In this document: positions 25,477-37,729 of the stretch, piece after piece
How the letters are laid out: every line of letters begins with the position of its first letter
Position numbering within the stretch: position 1 is the first letter of the stretch
Source: Desmonostoc vinosum HA7617-LM4
GTDB taxonomy: Bacteria; Cyanobacteriota; Cyanobacteriia; Cyanobacteriales; Nostocaceae
Assembly (NCBI GenBank): GCA_019359515.1
Contig: JAHHHC010000007.1
Span: 62,001 to 126,000 of the forward strand
Direction: 5' to 3'
Length of the DNA: 64,000 nucleotides
Program-made: the position numbers and the translations under genes
The notes under the pieces: generated by a model
The model's input: the letters and a program-made list of their open reading frames with translations, nothing else
Database searches by the model: none
What the model was told of the DNA's origin: nothing

Positions 25477-26973
25477 ATGCTCATTACCTTAACACTAGTC
25501 GCTCTACTAGCTTTTTACGTTGCCTGGAATCTGGGAGCAAACGATGTAGCGAATGCCATGGGAACCTCCGTTGGTTCTAAGGCTGTGACTCTCAAACAAG
25601 CACTCGTGATTGCTGGAGTATTAGAATTTACAGGTGCTGTATTATTTGGACATGAGGTTACAGAAACCCTAGCCACAAAAGTAGCCAATCCCGCTTTATT
25701 CGCTGCGACACCGCAACTATTAATAACTGGGATGATCAGTGTTCTATTAGCGAGTGGCGTATGGTTGCAAATTGCCACTTCACGCGGTTTGCCTGTATCC
25801 TCATCTCATGCGGTTGTGGGTGCGATCGCCGGATTTAGTTGGGTAGCTTTGGGAGTAGGTGCAATTGATTGGTCATCAATTGGCATGATTACCATTGGTT
25901 GGATTCTAACGCCTGTAATTAGTGGTGCGATCGCTGCTTTGTTTTACAGTCAAATCAAGCACTGGATTTTAGAGCAACCAAATCCCTTAGTGCAGTTACA
26001 AGAATGGATACCCTGGTTGAGTACAGTGCTACTAGGTACGTTTGGCATAATCGTGCTACCTTCAATCACTCAACCCTTGACAAACTATTTAATTGAGCAA
26101 CTTGGTTTCAACCTACCAAGTTACGACATTCCCCTGTTAGTCGGTGCAATAGCAGCAGTTGGACTCACCATTGTGAGTTGGCGGCAATTGGACGCAAGAG
26201 GACGCGGGGACGCGGGGACGCGGGGACGCGGTGAGACAGCGCTACGGGAGAGTTTCCCTCCGCAGGCGACTGCGAATCCGAAGGGAGACGCGGTGAAAGA
26301 GAAAGATGAAGAACATGAAGAAGATATACAAATCCCCAGTCCCCACTCCCCATTACCCCTAATCCCCACTCCCTCCGGGAGCCCCGAGTTCCCCAATCCC
26401 CACTCCCCACTCCCCACTCCCCACTCCCCACTCCCCACTCCCCACTCCCCACTCCCCAATCCCATCGAACCCCTATTCGCCCGTTTCCAAGTACTAAGTG
26501 CTTGCTTTGTGGCCTTTGCTCATGGTTCTAATGATGTAGGGAATGCGATCGCTCCTTTAGCTGCGATCGTTTATATTAATCGTACTGGTAGCGTACCCAC
26601 GAATGGCATTACTATTCCTATATGGATTTTAATTCTGGGTGGCGCTGGCATTGTCGCTGGTTTAGCCGTTTGGGGGAAAAAAGTCATCGCCACCATTGGC
26701 GAGAATATTATTTCTTTGCAACCCAGTAGTGGATTTTGTGCCGAACTTGCAACTGCAACCACTATTCTCCTCGCCTCTCGGCTAGGTTTACCCGTCTCCA
26801 CCTCTCATGCCCTCGTAGGTGGTGTCGTTGGTATTGGACTAGTACAAAATATTAAGTCAATTAAATTCAAAACTTTACAAGGTATAGCCGCCGCCTGGTT
26901 AATTACAGTCCCCCTCAGTGCTGTCCTCAGTGCTGGCATCTTTAGCGTAGCTCGGATTTTTCTTGGTCACTGA
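25477..26973 (+). CDS. Inorganic phosphate transporter (PiT/Pho4 family) with a repeat-derived linker
   Basis: This is a 498-residue low-affinity phosphate permease. The two Pho4 signature halves are NLGANDVANAMGTSVGSKA near residue 15 and AHGSNDVGNAIAPL near residue 350, each followed by several hydrophobic segments and by VSSSHAVVG / VSTSHALVG. The linker between halves has been expanded by about 90 residues of translated intergenic-type repeats (bases 26190-26462), including PHSPLPT copies. I reject the upstream ATG because the region before 25477 is pure repeat. The membrane core is intact, so function may be kept. Confidence 0.93.
   Translation: MLITLTLVALLAFYVAWNLGANDVANAMGTSVGSKAVTLKQALVIAGVLEFTGAVLFGHEVTETLATKVANPALFAATPQLLITGMISVLLASGVWLQIATSRGLPVSSSHAVVGAIAGFSWVALGVGAIDWSSIGMITIGWILTPVISGAIAALFYSQIKHWILEQPNPLVQLQEWIPWLSTVLLGTFGIIVLPSITQPLTNYLIEQLGFNLPSYDIPLLVGAIAAVGLTIVSWRQLDARGRGDAGTRGRGETALRESFPPQATANPKGDAVKEKDEEHEEDIQIPSPHSPLPLIPTPSGSPEFPNPHSPLPTPHSPLPTPHSPLPNPIEPLFARFQVLSACFVAFAHGSNDVGNAIAPLAAIVYINRTGSVPTNGITIPIWILILGGAGIVAGLAVWGKKVIATIGENIISLQPSSGFCAELATATTILLASRLGLPVSTSHALVGGVVGIGLVQNIKSIKFKTLQGIAAAWLITVPLSAVLSAGIFSVARIFLGH
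26190..26462. repeat. In-frame repeat cassette inside the phosphate permease gene
   Basis: The cassette has GGACGCGG units, then a roughly 62-bp core (GAGACAGCGCTACGGGAGAG ... CGACTGCGAATCCGAAGGGA), then CCCCACT heptads. The same core and G-rich repeats sit inside the aminotransferase gene at 48272-48467. It has no stop in the frame used. Confidence 0.88.
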
Positions 26974-27564
26974 GCGAAGTCGAAGTGACTCTCCCCACCT
27001 ACGCAAATAATTTCATCAATCAAGTCAGATTCCTATACAAACATCTGCGTACAGAAAAATTCATACTGCCATAAGGCTAAAATTAAAGCGCATTTTTGCA
27101 GAATTGCTACTCATTCATTAAAATGTTGGCCAGGGGATGGTAATATTTTGATTTTTACGAGAAGTACTCACACAGATGTAAACTGTTACCCAAGTTACAT
27201 TCCGCATAGATTTATATATAGTTTCGCAAGTCAAACAATTTTGTTGTTATAGTCCATGCATCTGCATGACTCTAACAATCTGTATTCATTTGGAGTGAGA
27301 TTTTTTCAAGAAGTAAAAATCTCACTGGTAAATAATTGATAAAAATCAAACTGATCAAATACTTGTTGATGCCCAAAATAAAACCGCCCAGTCACGAGTA
27401 AGGCAAAGTATCAAATTTGCCAACTCTGTGTGACACATGACAGAATTACGTTGAAATGCGGAAGTCCTGTTAAAATTTTTAATTTATCTGACAAAATACA
27501 GGAAATTAGTATGAACGCCAGTCGGAAACAGCTTTATTGTCAAGGTGTTAGAGGTTAAAAGCTA
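26974..27564. other. Spacer with a perfect hairpin at 27294-27326
   Basis: AGTGAGATTTTT (27294-27305) and AAAAATCTCACT (27315-27326) form a 12-bp stem with a 9-base loop, a candidate small-RNA or leader structure. GTA-N6-TAC at 27178-27189 resembles an NtcA site but has the wrong spacing. No gene is supported in the spacer. Confidence 0.5.
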
Positions 27565-29928
27565 ATGGGGCGATTCGAGAAGCAACCAGATAACCCGCGA
27601 ATCAGAGGCGATCTATCTAGAGCCGCAGAAAATGCTCTCTGGGCAGTAGTTGATGACTTAGAAAATCTCCAACAGAATGTCCTCAAAGCATTGCAGGAGG
27701 ACATCAAACGGCTTCAGTCAGAAAAAAACCGTTTAACGAGTGATATTCAACACTTACAAGAAGAAAAAGAACAGTTGCTGAAGGTACGACAAATCACCGA
27801 ACAGCAAGTGCTAATTCGGCAACTGGCAGAAGTTCTGGCAAAACACATATCTTCACAATTGCAATCCTCGCTATCAACTTTAGCTACGCAAGTAAACGAG
27901 GGCAACTCTTACGAGCGAACTACGCTTAAGTCTGCTGAAGTGAGTAGCAATATAGTAGGTGAGATCGGTGAAATCAATCAAAAAGTCGAACACATGCTTG
28001 GTAACTTGGATGACACCGTTACCATCACCTTTAACTCACTGCAACAAGAATTAAAGAACTATCAAAGTAATCTTTCCCAGCAGTTGTCCCGGATGTACAA
28101 CCAGCAGCAACAAGGGGAAACAATTTTGATGGAGTTTATGCAGCGCTTAAATGAGGAACTAGAAAAAACTAGAGAAGAAACTTCACCAAAAGCACCCATG
28201 GGAGGAATACCCACTGTCATCCAACTCCCTGAACAAGAAGAGAAAAATTATTTTGAAATCTCTCCGGAGTTTGGCAAAGACATCAGGAATAATACTGAGT
28301 CAAATTCTACTATCCCCAAGGAATCGTCAACAAGCGAAACCGAGTTTCCATTTGCACCAATCACTCTGAACCTCAGAGAACCCTTAAACAGTGAAACTAC
28401 ATCTTCTGCTGCACTTCCACTACCCAAGAAAAATGTTATTGAACCAATTTCTGTCCTCAGCAAGGACTTGTCAGAAAGCGAAGTTGTATCTCCTGTAATA
28501 CAATCACCGCTACCAAAAGAAAACACCACTGAACCAATTTCTGTCCTCAGCAAGGACTTGTCAGAAAGCGAAGTTGTATCTCCTGTAATACAATCACCGC
28601 TACCAAAAGAAAACATCAAGGACTTGTCAGAGAATGAGGCAACATCCTCTGTAGTACCTCCAGAACCACCCAAGAAAAACGTTGTGGAACCGATTTCCGT
28701 ACTTGGCCGGAATTTATCACAGAATGAGACTACATCCCCTGTAGTAACTCCAGAGCCACCCAAGAAAAAGGCTGTGGAACCAATTTCCGTCCTTAGTCGG
28801 AACTTGCCAAAAAGAGAAGTTATATCCCTACCTCCTACTGCACCAGCACCAAAACAACGAGCAAAATCTTCTGCAACCTCACGATCGCGCAATTCCTCAA
28901 ACCTAGCGCCAATTCAGATCGGTTTTTTACTAATCGTCTTGTCAACAGTAATATCTGCACTTTACAACGTCGCGATCAAAGTGATTTTCTATGAGGGTTC
29001 TCTTTTGGGAGTAATCCCCGTGCAGCGTTTATTATTGCCAACTCTAGGTAATGTTTTGTTAATGTTAACTCTCAGGTTAATAGTGGTAGTGCCAATCATG
29101 GTGCTTTTGGCTCCCATACTACACCCAAGAGTGTGGCAAGACCTGCAAAAATTGGGTGATTCGGTACGCGGAAATTCTACCCGTAGTGGTGCTGCATCAC
29201 AACAGATTTTATGGTTGTCGATTGTGAGTGGATTTCTTTTATTCGTGTCTCAAGTGCTAATTTACCTTGCCATTAGTCAAGTAGCCACTGGAGTTGCGAT
29301 CGCCTTATTCTTTATCTATCCAGTGATTGTGGGACTATTATCGTTACTGCTGTTTCGCGATCGCTTTAGCTTATTTGGTGGAGTTGCGATCGCTGCGATT
29401 TGTTGCGGTGAAATCTTCGTTTTAGCAAGTTCTCCCACTGACATCAGTAATATATCCCTGGGAAGCACTGCCGCCATGATTTCTGGAGTTGCTTTTGCTT
29501 GCTACATAATTTTGACGCGGCTATGTGCTAACAAAATACACCCCGTATCTTTTACTTTAATTAACTTCGCTACTATGTTAGCGGTGAGTTTTGTGTGTTT
29601 AATGCTACCTTTGCCCGGTGAATGGAATTTGTTAGTCAGCCCCTCAAAGTTCTTAGAACTTGTTCTGAGCGCATTTATTTTGGGTGTACTAACTCTCTCC
29701 AGTCACATATTCAATAATTTTGGTGTTCGCAAACTAGGCGCATCAAAATCAGCGATGATCGTCGATGGCAGCATTCCAGTTTTAACCGTGATTTTTGCCG
29801 GGTTGATTATTCAAGAGAATTTGGATATTCCCCAAATTATAGGAGTTTTGTTAGTCACTTTTGGCGCATTCGCTTTCAGCTTTGAAAAAATACGTAATCA
29901 AGTTAAATCTTTTAATTCCACAAACTAG
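27565..29928 (+). CDS. Fusion of coiled-coil region, tandem repeats and EamA/DMT transporter
   Basis: The 787-residue protein has three parts. Residues 1-200 are a soluble coiled coil (ENLQQNVLKALQEDIKRLQS, KNRLTSDIQHLQEEKEQLL). Residues about 260-440 are Pro/Ser/Glu-rich repeats of roughly 30 residues with the core EPISVLSKDLSESEVVSPV. Residues 450-787 hold about ten transmembrane segments of the drug/metabolite (EamA) family, ending ENLDIPQIIGVLLVTFGAFA. DMT proteins export or import small metabolites. The soluble N-terminus is unusual for the family and may anchor or regulate it. Two repeats are identical at DNA level (see 28441-28616). The substrate is unknown. Confidence 0.85.
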   Translation: MGRFEKQPDNPRIRGDLSRAAENALWAVVDDLENLQQNVLKALQEDIKRLQSEKNRLTSDIQHLQEEKEQLLKVRQITEQQVLIRQLAEVLAKHISSQLQSSLSTLATQVNEGNSYERTTLKSAEVSSNIVGEIGEINQKVEHMLGNLDDTVTITFNSLQQELKNYQSNLSQQLSRMYNQQQQGETILMEFMQRLNEELEKTREETSPKAPMGGIPTVIQLPEQEEKNYFEISPEFGKDIRNNTESNSTIPKESSTSETEFPFAPITLNLREPLNSETTSSAALPLPKKNVIEPISVLSKDLSESEVVSPVIQSPLPKENTTEPISVLSKDLSESEVVSPVIQSPLPKENIKDLSENEATSSVVPPEPPKKNVVEPISVLGRNLSQNETTSPVVTPEPPKKKAVEPISVLSRNLPKREVISLPPTAPAPKQRAKSSATSRSRNSSNLAPIQIGFLLIVLSTVISALYNVAIKVIFYEGSLLGVIPVQRLLLPTLGNVLLMLTLRLIVVVPIMVLLAPILHPRVWQDLQKLGDSVRGNSTRSGAASQQILWLSIVSGFLLFVSQVLIYLAISQVATGVAIALFFIYPVIVGLLSLLLFRDRFSLFGGVAIAAICCGEIFVLASSPTDISNISLGSTAAMISGVAFACYIILTRLCANKIHPVSFTLINFATMLAVSFVCLMLPLPGEWNLLVSPSKFLELVLSAFILGVLTLSSHIFNNFGVRKLGASKSAMIVDGSIPVLTVIFAGLIIQENLDIPQIIGVLLVTFGAFAFSFEKIRNQVKSFNSTN
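28441..28616 (+). repeat. 90-bp tandem duplication inside the EamA fusion gene
   Basis: The 86 bases from 28441 recur without change from 28531, a period of 90 bp (30 codons). Diverged copies continue to about 28820. The perfect identity shows a recent in-frame duplication. Confidence 0.92.
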
Positions 29929-32405
<2,477 letters not shown>

Positions 32406-32427
32406 TGTACTCTGCCACGACGAATGT

Positions 32428-32450
32428 CCCTCTCCTTGACAAGGAGAGGG
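32428..32450. terminator. Hairpin downstream of hetR
   Basis: CCCTCTCCTT and AAGGAGAGGG pair perfectly around a GAC loop, 23 bases after the hetR stop. There is no T run, so it may be an mRNA end structure rather than a strong terminator. Confidence 0.5.
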
Positions 32451-32686
32451 ATGAATCAATTCAAAATTCAAAATGACCGAACAAGGCAAAAGTAAAAAGT
32501 TAAAAGCGCAAAGTAGGTGGTGTCGGTTTCCGTCCCGCCTAACTTTGTAAGAAGGCACTCATAAAGAAAAATTTTATTTTGTTACTCAAAAAGCCAGGGT
32601 TGCAAGGTGTGTTGTCACGCAGTACAACGCACCATCAACCGCTTCAAAAAGACTAAAGTCCTGACTACGAACTGGCTTACCTGTTA

Positions 32687-33406
32687 TTAATTGCTGCCTG
32701 GTTGTGTTGGCGGCACATTAGGCTGTTGTGGAACACTTGGTTGTGTTGGCGGCACATTAGGCTGTTGTGGAACACTTGGTTGTGTTGGCGTTACATTGGG
32801 TTGCGTTGGGACTGGAGTAGTCTCAAAAGTGGGATTGAATTCTCCGGGTTGTCCAGTTGGAGGTGTAGATGAGGACGAAATACCACTAGCGCGATCGCCA
32901 GCATCAATACAAGTATCCAGAGCTTGAGCAGGGGTCAAATCAACTTCACTGCGTAAGCCAACCACACACTTAGCAAAAGTCACAGGCAACAAACTACGAC
33001 CACAGTAATCCAAAACTGCTGTATTAGCTGGCTCTTTGGTATTATCACTAATACCAACTACACAGGTGGATAATTCCTGAGGACGGCGAGCCTTTCTACA
33101 AGAGGCAAGTGCATCCGCAGGTGCTATTTGTGTTTGCTTGGCAATTTTAACAACGCAGGAAGCCAAGTCTCGCGGACGTAGTGCCGTTGCACAAGCTTGT
33201 GGAGCTGCTTCTGGCGTTACACCCACGCTTAAAAGTCTACCAACACAGGCACGATAATCATTGCTGTAGGAAGCAGTAGCAGCCATAACGGGTATACTGA
33301 TTGTTAACCAACCAGCCATAGCCAAAATTGGTGCTGTCAACATCCTAGAGGTAGAACTATTTTGTTTGTTCTTACCTTTATTAAACATTTTTATGGTTTG
33401 TAACAT
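32687..33406 (-). CDS. Exported protein with repeated cysteine motifs and a proline-rich tail
   Basis: The 239-residue product begins MLQTIKMFNKGKNKQ with a hydrophobic signal (MLTAPILAMAGWLTISIPVMA). The body holds four to five repeats of about 30 residues, each with two cysteines, such as YRACVGRLLSVGVTPEAAPQ, CATALRPRDLASCVV and CRKARRPQELSTCVVGI. They could form disulfide-linked helical hairpins outside the cytoplasm. The tail is PTQPNVPPTQPSVPQQP-like, encoded by short tandem repeats. The family name is not recognised. An in-frame ATG exists seven codons upstream at 33427. Confidence 0.75.
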   Translation of the reverse strand: MLQTIKMFNKGKNKQNSSTSRMLTAPILAMAGWLTISIPVMAATASYSNDYRACVGRLLSVGVTPEAAPQACATALRPRDLASCVVKIAKQTQIAPADALASCRKARRPQELSTCVVGISDNTKEPANTAVLDYCGRSLLPVTFAKCVVGLRSEVDLTPAQALDTCIDAGDRASGISSSSTPPTGQPGEFNPTFETTPVPTQPNVTPTQPSVPQQPNVPPTQPSVPQQPNVPPTQPGSN

Positions 33407-33677
33407 CGCCGTTCTCCAAACACCCAAAGTTATGCTAACTCAAATGAGCTATAAATCCTCTGTAATTAGAGAATTTCAGCGGTAGCGTTCAGATTGAGTA
33501 CTGGGAATTGGGGAAGAAAAAGATTTTCTTGCTAGGATTAACTTTCCAAAGTTATATTAGTAGATTGTTAGCACAAAATTCTAAGGCTAAATTTAGAATT
33601 TTTGGATATTCTGATTTCTACCTACTTATAATGGTAGTTCTGAGTAAAGTTTAAACAGGATTAGATTAAGGAAACTC

Positions 33678-34286
33678 ATGTCCCGATATCGAGGGCCACG
33701 CCTCAGAATTGTACGTCGCTTGGGCGACTTACCAGGATTAACTCGTAAAAGCGCTAGACGCGCCTATCCACCAGGTCAACATGGTCAGAACCGCAAAAAG
33801 CGCTCTGAGTATGCTATCCGTCTAGAAGAAAAGCAAAAGCTTCGCCTTAACTATGGTCTGACAGAAAAGCAACTGCTACGCTATGTTCGCAGAGCCAGAC
33901 GTGTCACCGGTTCAACAGGGCAAGTATTGCTGCAATTGCTAGAAATGCGCCTGGATAACACCGTTTTCCGCATGGGTATGGCTCCGACCATCCCGGCAGC
34001 TCGTCAACTAGTAAATCACGGTCATGTAGCCGTTAATGGTCGCGTAGTTAATATCGCCAGCTATCAGTGCCGTCCTGGTGAAGAAATTGCGGTCAGAGAC
34101 CGCGAAGCATCTCGGAAGTTGGTAGAAAACAATTTGCAATATCCCGGTTTAGCCAACCTCCCCAGCCATTTAGAGTTTGACAAAAACAAGTTAATTGGCA
34201 AGGTCAACAGTGTTGTTGAGCGGGAATGGGTAGCATTACAAGTGAATGAATTACTTGTGGTGGAATACTACTCTCGACAAGCCTAA
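33678..34286 (+). CDS. rpsD: 30S ribosomal protein S4
   Basis: S4 nucleates assembly of the 30S subunit by binding 16S rRNA. The 202-residue protein starts [20 protein letters not shown], the usual cyanobacterial/plastid N-terminus, and contains the S4 RNA-binding motif ([36 protein letters not shown]). It stands alone here rather than in the S13-S11-alpha operon, as is usual in cyanobacteria. Confidence 0.98.
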   Translation: MSRYRGPRLRIVRRLGDLPGLTRKSARRAYPPGQHGQNRKKRSEYAIRLEEKQKLRLNYGLTEKQLLRYVRRARRVTGSTGQVLLQLLEMRLDNTVFRMGMAPTIPAARQLVNHGHVAVNGRVVNIASYQCRPGEEIAVRDREASRKLVENNLQYPGLANLPSHLEFDKNKLIGKVNSVVEREWVALQVNELLVVEYYSRQA

Positions 34287-34295
34287 GAGAGTGCT

Positions 34296-34324
34296 GAGTG
34301 CTGAGTAATAAAAACTCAGCACTC
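34296..34324. terminator. Hairpin between convergent rpsD and moaA
   Basis: GAGTGCTGAGT and ACTCAGCACTC form a perfect 11-bp stem with a 7-base A/T loop. Placed between two convergent genes, it is a likely bidirectional terminator, though T runs are short. Confidence 0.55.
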
Positions 34325-34340
34325 ATTACTCAGGACTGTT

Positions 34341-35327
34341 TTAACCACCAATTTGCGACATGGTGCGAGTATATATTCCCGTATTTCCAGAATCGCGCTG
34401 TTTGTAGTTAATTTCAGGCTTGATTGCTAGTAAATGCCTGACCTGCTCTCGTAACTGGACGGTACTAACACCAGTACGCAGAGCAGTTTTTAAATCAATT
34501 TGACCATTTTCATTCAATAAACAGGGGCGCAGCCAACCATCAGCACTCAAGCGCATCCGGTTACAACGATCGCAAAAACACTCCGACATCTGACTAATAA
34601 ATCCCAATGTTCCCTTCGCTCCCGGAATCTGAAAAACATCAGCGGGGCCATTACCACGGATTTTTGATTCTGTCAATCCCCAGCAATTGCGGATTTGTTG
34701 TCGCAACTCGGCTGAAGAGACCCAACCGCGATCGCCGAATAAATGCAAATTACCGATGGGCATGAACTCAATGAAGCGGACATGCCATTGTTTGTCAATC
34801 GTCAGGGCTGCTAAATCTAAAACTTCCTGGTCATTGACATCGGGAATTACCACTACATTTAGTTTTAGCGGGTCAAATCCAACATGATAGGCAGCTTGGA
34901 TGCCATGCCAAACTTGTTGCCAGCGTCCACGTCCGCGATTCCCAATTATTTGGTCAAAGGTGTCTGGGTCGAGAGAATCAAGGCTAATATTAATCCGGTG
35001 TAACCCAGCATCGTAGAGATTTTGCGCCATCGGGGCAAGTAAAAACCCGTTGGTTGTCATGGAGAGGTCTTGAGTTTCAGCGAAAGAGGCGATCGCCCTA
35101 ACTAAATCTACTACACGAGGACGCAGCAACGGTTCTCCCCCAGTTAAACGAAACCGGGTAAATCCAACAGGGATAAATACTTCTTGAATTAAGGTAAGCA
35201 GTTCTTCATCAGTTAATAACTGTTGCTTGAGGATATAGTCAAGTTCTGACCCCTCTGGCATACAGTACTGGCAGCGGAAATTACAGCGATCAATTAAACT
35301 AATGCGGAGGTAGTCTACCTGGTTCAT
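34341..35327 (-). CDS. moaA: GTP 3',8-cyclase (molybdenum cofactor biosynthesis)
   Basis: MoaA is a radical-SAM enzyme that rearranges GTP in the first step of molybdenum cofactor synthesis, needed for nitrate reductase. The SAM cluster cysteines C15, C19 and C22 lie in [10 protein letters not shown]. The C-terminal second cluster has [10 protein letters not shown] plus a later Cys in RPCLL. The chain ends with the conserved GG (SQIGG). The 328-residue length is normal. Confidence 0.97.
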   Translation of the reverse strand: MNQVDYLRISLIDRCNFRCQYCMPEGSELDYILKQQLLTDEELLTLIQEVFIPVGFTRFRLTGGEPLLRPRVVDLVRAIASFAETQDLSMTTNGFLLAPMAQNLYDAGLHRINISLDSLDPDTFDQIIGNRGRGRWQQVWHGIQAAYHVGFDPLKLNVVVIPDVNDQEVLDLAALTIDKQWHVRFIEFMPIGNLHLFGDRGWVSSAELRQQIRNCWGLTESKIRGNGPADVFQIPGAKGTLGFISQMSECFCDRCNRMRLSADGWLRPCLLNENGQIDLKTALRTGVSTVQLREQVRHLLAIKPEINYKQRDSGNTGIYTRTMSQIGG

Positions 35328-35472
35328 TGTTAGTTTTTATCTTTATTGTATTTTCCGCCAGGGATGAGAAACTAGGTAGCAGGCGATCGCCCCTCGCGCT
35401 TGGCGCAGGGGAATAGGGAACAGGGAACAGAAAAACAAGATATGTAATTAATTTTGCTTAGTTACTTAACTA

Positions 35473-35511
35473 GTTCCGTGGGTTTAAGTCCCCGGTTATA
35501 TAACCGGCAAG
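35473..35511 (+). repeat. Interspersed hairpin motif, copy 2
   Basis: GTTCCGTGGGTTTAAGTCC is followed by the perfect palindrome CCGGTTATATAACCGG (35492-35507) and CAAG. It matches 15870-15909 apart from a C-run length difference and one base in the palindrome. Confidence 0.6.
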
Positions 35512-35568
35512 TTTTGTGTTGGGGTCTGTCTTACAAAGTTGAGGCAGTGTGATCTTGGGGAGCTACTG

Positions 35569-35697
35569 CGTTGGACGGGTTTCCCGGATTGAAGCAAGTG
35601 GCCTGGTTTCCCCCATGAACAACTGCCGTCAGTGAGGAGGAAACCCAAAGAGTGACTTTGCGCTAAATCCCCATTACAAAACTTAATTACGCACTTC
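35569..35697 (-). repeat. About 130-bp interspersed element, copy A
   Basis: The block contains GGTTTCCCCCATGAACAACT, GCCGTCAG and CCCATTACAAAACTTAATTA. Its reverse complement recurs at 47563-47693 with only scattered differences. It has no coding capacity. It may be a MITE or a decayed IS end. Confidence 0.8.
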
Positions 35698-36018
35698 GTA
35701 GCGTAAAGCCTGCGGCATAGCTTCGCTTAGAGCGAGTCATCGAGCGTCGGTACGAGCGTCAGAGCCTGCGGCATAGCTTCGCTTAGAGCGACACAGGAGC
35801 GTCGCGTCATTACGAATTACGCGCTTCGCAGCGTAAAGCCTGCGGCATAGCTTCGCTTAGAGCGAGTCCTCGATAGCGTTAGCGTTAGCGAAGCGGTAGC
35901 GAGGACTCGAGCGTCAGCGGTAGCGAGGTACGAGCGTCAGCGTAAAGCCTACGGCACAGCTTCGCTTAGAGCGACGCAGGAGCGTCGCGTCATTACGAAT
36001 TACGAATTACGAATTATT
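35689..36018. repeat. Composite short-repeat array before radA 3' end
   Basis: Units such as GCATAGCTTCGCTTAGAGCG, AGCGAGTCCTCGATAGCG and GTCATTACGAATTACG recur three or more times. The array has the same vocabulary as those at 15921, 16977 and 47269. It fills the spacer between moaA and radA together with the two repeats to its left. Confidence 0.88.
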
Positions 36019-36036
36019 TAATCAGTTCCCAATCCC

Positions 36037-37560
36037 TTACTCCTCGTCTGGTTCTAAATCGCTGTCTTCTAGTGTATGGTGCGGGATGGCGGCGATGATG
36101 GCGTCTATGACTTTGGAGACTGGTAAAATTTCGATGTTGAGGTCGGGGAATTTTTGACCTTTGGGAACGATCGCTCGTTTAAATCCGAGTTTGGCTGCTT
36201 CTTTTAAGCGTAGTTCCATTTGGGAGACTGAGCGGACTTGTCCACCTAAGCCGACTTCGCCAATTAATACTGTACCTGGGTCAACGATGCGATCGCGGAA
36301 ACTGGCAACGACGGCGATGGCGATTCCTAAATCTACTGCTGGTTCGCCGACGTTCAACCCACCCGCAGAGGCGACGTAGGAGTCTAGTTTGGACATGGGG
36401 ATGCCGACGCGTTTTTCGAGAACGGCGAGAATTTGCACTAAGCGGTTATAATCTATACCTGTGCCTGCACGACGAGGTGAGGGGTAACTGGTGGGACTGA
36501 CGAGGGCTTGCAGTTCTACAACGATGGGGCGAGTGCCTTCGCAAGCGACTACAATGGCTGTGCCTGGTGCTGGGTCGTCACGGTTGCCTAAGAAGAGTTC
36601 GCTGGGATTAGGTACTTCCCGCAATCCGTTTGTCACCATTTCAAAGATGCCGATTTCATGGGTTGCACCAAAGCGGTTTTTTACTGTCCGTAATAACCGA
36701 TGGGAAGCAAAGCGATCCCCTTCAAAATACAACACAGTGTCAACTAAGTGTTCTAAGACTTTCGGCCCGGCGATCGCTCCTTCTTTGGTGACGTGTCCGA
36801 CGATTAACATGGTAATGTCTTCGTGCTTTGCTACTTTCATCAGAGCCGCTGTACATTCGCGTACCTGGGCTACAGAACCTGGTGCAGAGGTCAAAGCCGG
36901 AAAAAATACGGTTTGGATACTGTCAATCACCGCTAAATTCGGTCTGAGAGAATCGATTTCGCGCAGAATCTCTTCTAAATCTGTTTCTGGTAACACGTAT
37001 AAATCTGCACCTACCCTCTCAGGATCAATAGCAACGGGAGTGTCTTCGGCTACAGCAACATTTTCATCACTAACGATATTGAGGTCTTTAGATACTCCTA
37101 AGCGAGAAGCTCTTAATTTGATTTGTTGTCCTGATTCTTCCCCGGAAATGTAAAGGATGCGGTATTTTTGTGCTAGCTGGTTCGATACTTGCAATAGTAA
37201 TGTTGATTTCCCAATTCCCGGATCGCCACCAATTAGCACCATTGAACCCGGAACCACACCGCCACCCAGCACCCGATCTAATTCTCCATAGCCAGATTCC
37301 CATCGTGTGACTTGGCGATCGCTAATTTGGTCAAATGTCAAAGACGCGCGTGGTTTAGCTGGTTTAGCCGTTGATTTGCCATTGTTCTGACTGGCGTGCC
37401 AACTACTTACTCCCCCCCGACTAGGAACATCCACCGCAGATTGGATCGCTATTTGCTCTTCTAGGGAGTTGTAAGTGCCACAGGCTGCACACCGACCAAA
37501 CCACTGAGAAGATTCTGATCCACATTCATTGCAAACAAAAAAGGTTTTTGGCTTTGGCAT
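36037..37560 (-). CDS. radA: DNA repair protein RadA (Sms)
   Basis: RadA is a RecA-like helicase that extends and resolves recombination intermediates. The 507-residue protein has the N-terminal zinc finger (CNECGSESSQWFGRCAACG), Walker A GGDPGIGKST, the RadA-specific KNRFG motif, and a C-terminal Lon-like domain (GGLNVGEPAVDLGIAIAVVA). Length and order are normal. It is divergent from rpaB. Confidence 0.97.
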   Translation of the reverse strand: MPKPKTFFVCNECGSESSQWFGRCAACGTYNSLEEQIAIQSAVDVPSRGGVSSWHASQNNGKSTAKPAKPRASLTFDQISDRQVTRWESGYGELDRVLGGGVVPGSMVLIGGDPGIGKSTLLLQVSNQLAQKYRILYISGEESGQQIKLRASRLGVSKDLNIVSDENVAVAEDTPVAIDPERVGADLYVLPETDLEEILREIDSLRPNLAVIDSIQTVFFPALTSAPGSVAQVRECTAALMKVAKHEDITMLIVGHVTKEGAIAGPKVLEHLVDTVLYFEGDRFASHRLLRTVKNRFGATHEIGIFEMVTNGLREVPNPSELFLGNRDDPAPGTAIVVACEGTRPIVVELQALVSPTSYPSPRRAGTGIDYNRLVQILAVLEKRVGIPMSKLDSYVASAGGLNVGEPAVDLGIAIAVVASFRDRIVDPGTVLIGEVGLGGQVRSVSQMELRLKEAAKLGFKRAIVPKGQKFPDLNIEILPVSKVIDAIIAAIPHHTLEDSDLEPDEE

Positions 37561-37729
37561 TCTTAATTCTTATTCAATAATCTTAATTTTTTTTTAATTC
37601 TTGCTAAAAAGTAAAATCCAATAGTAGTAGTAGATAGAGCTTTTTCAAATGAATTCATGGAATGATATCTTAATATTATGGTATTAAAAATTAATCATGA
37701 GAAATTTTAGTTAAGGAGCGTTGAAAAAC

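Noticed and set aside
27178-27189. NtcA-like GTA...TAC site
   Set aside because: The spacing is six bases instead of eight, and no nitrogen gene follows.
28248-28892. 214-codon minus-strand ORF
   Set aside because: It is the antisense shadow of the repeated linker of the EamA fusion gene.
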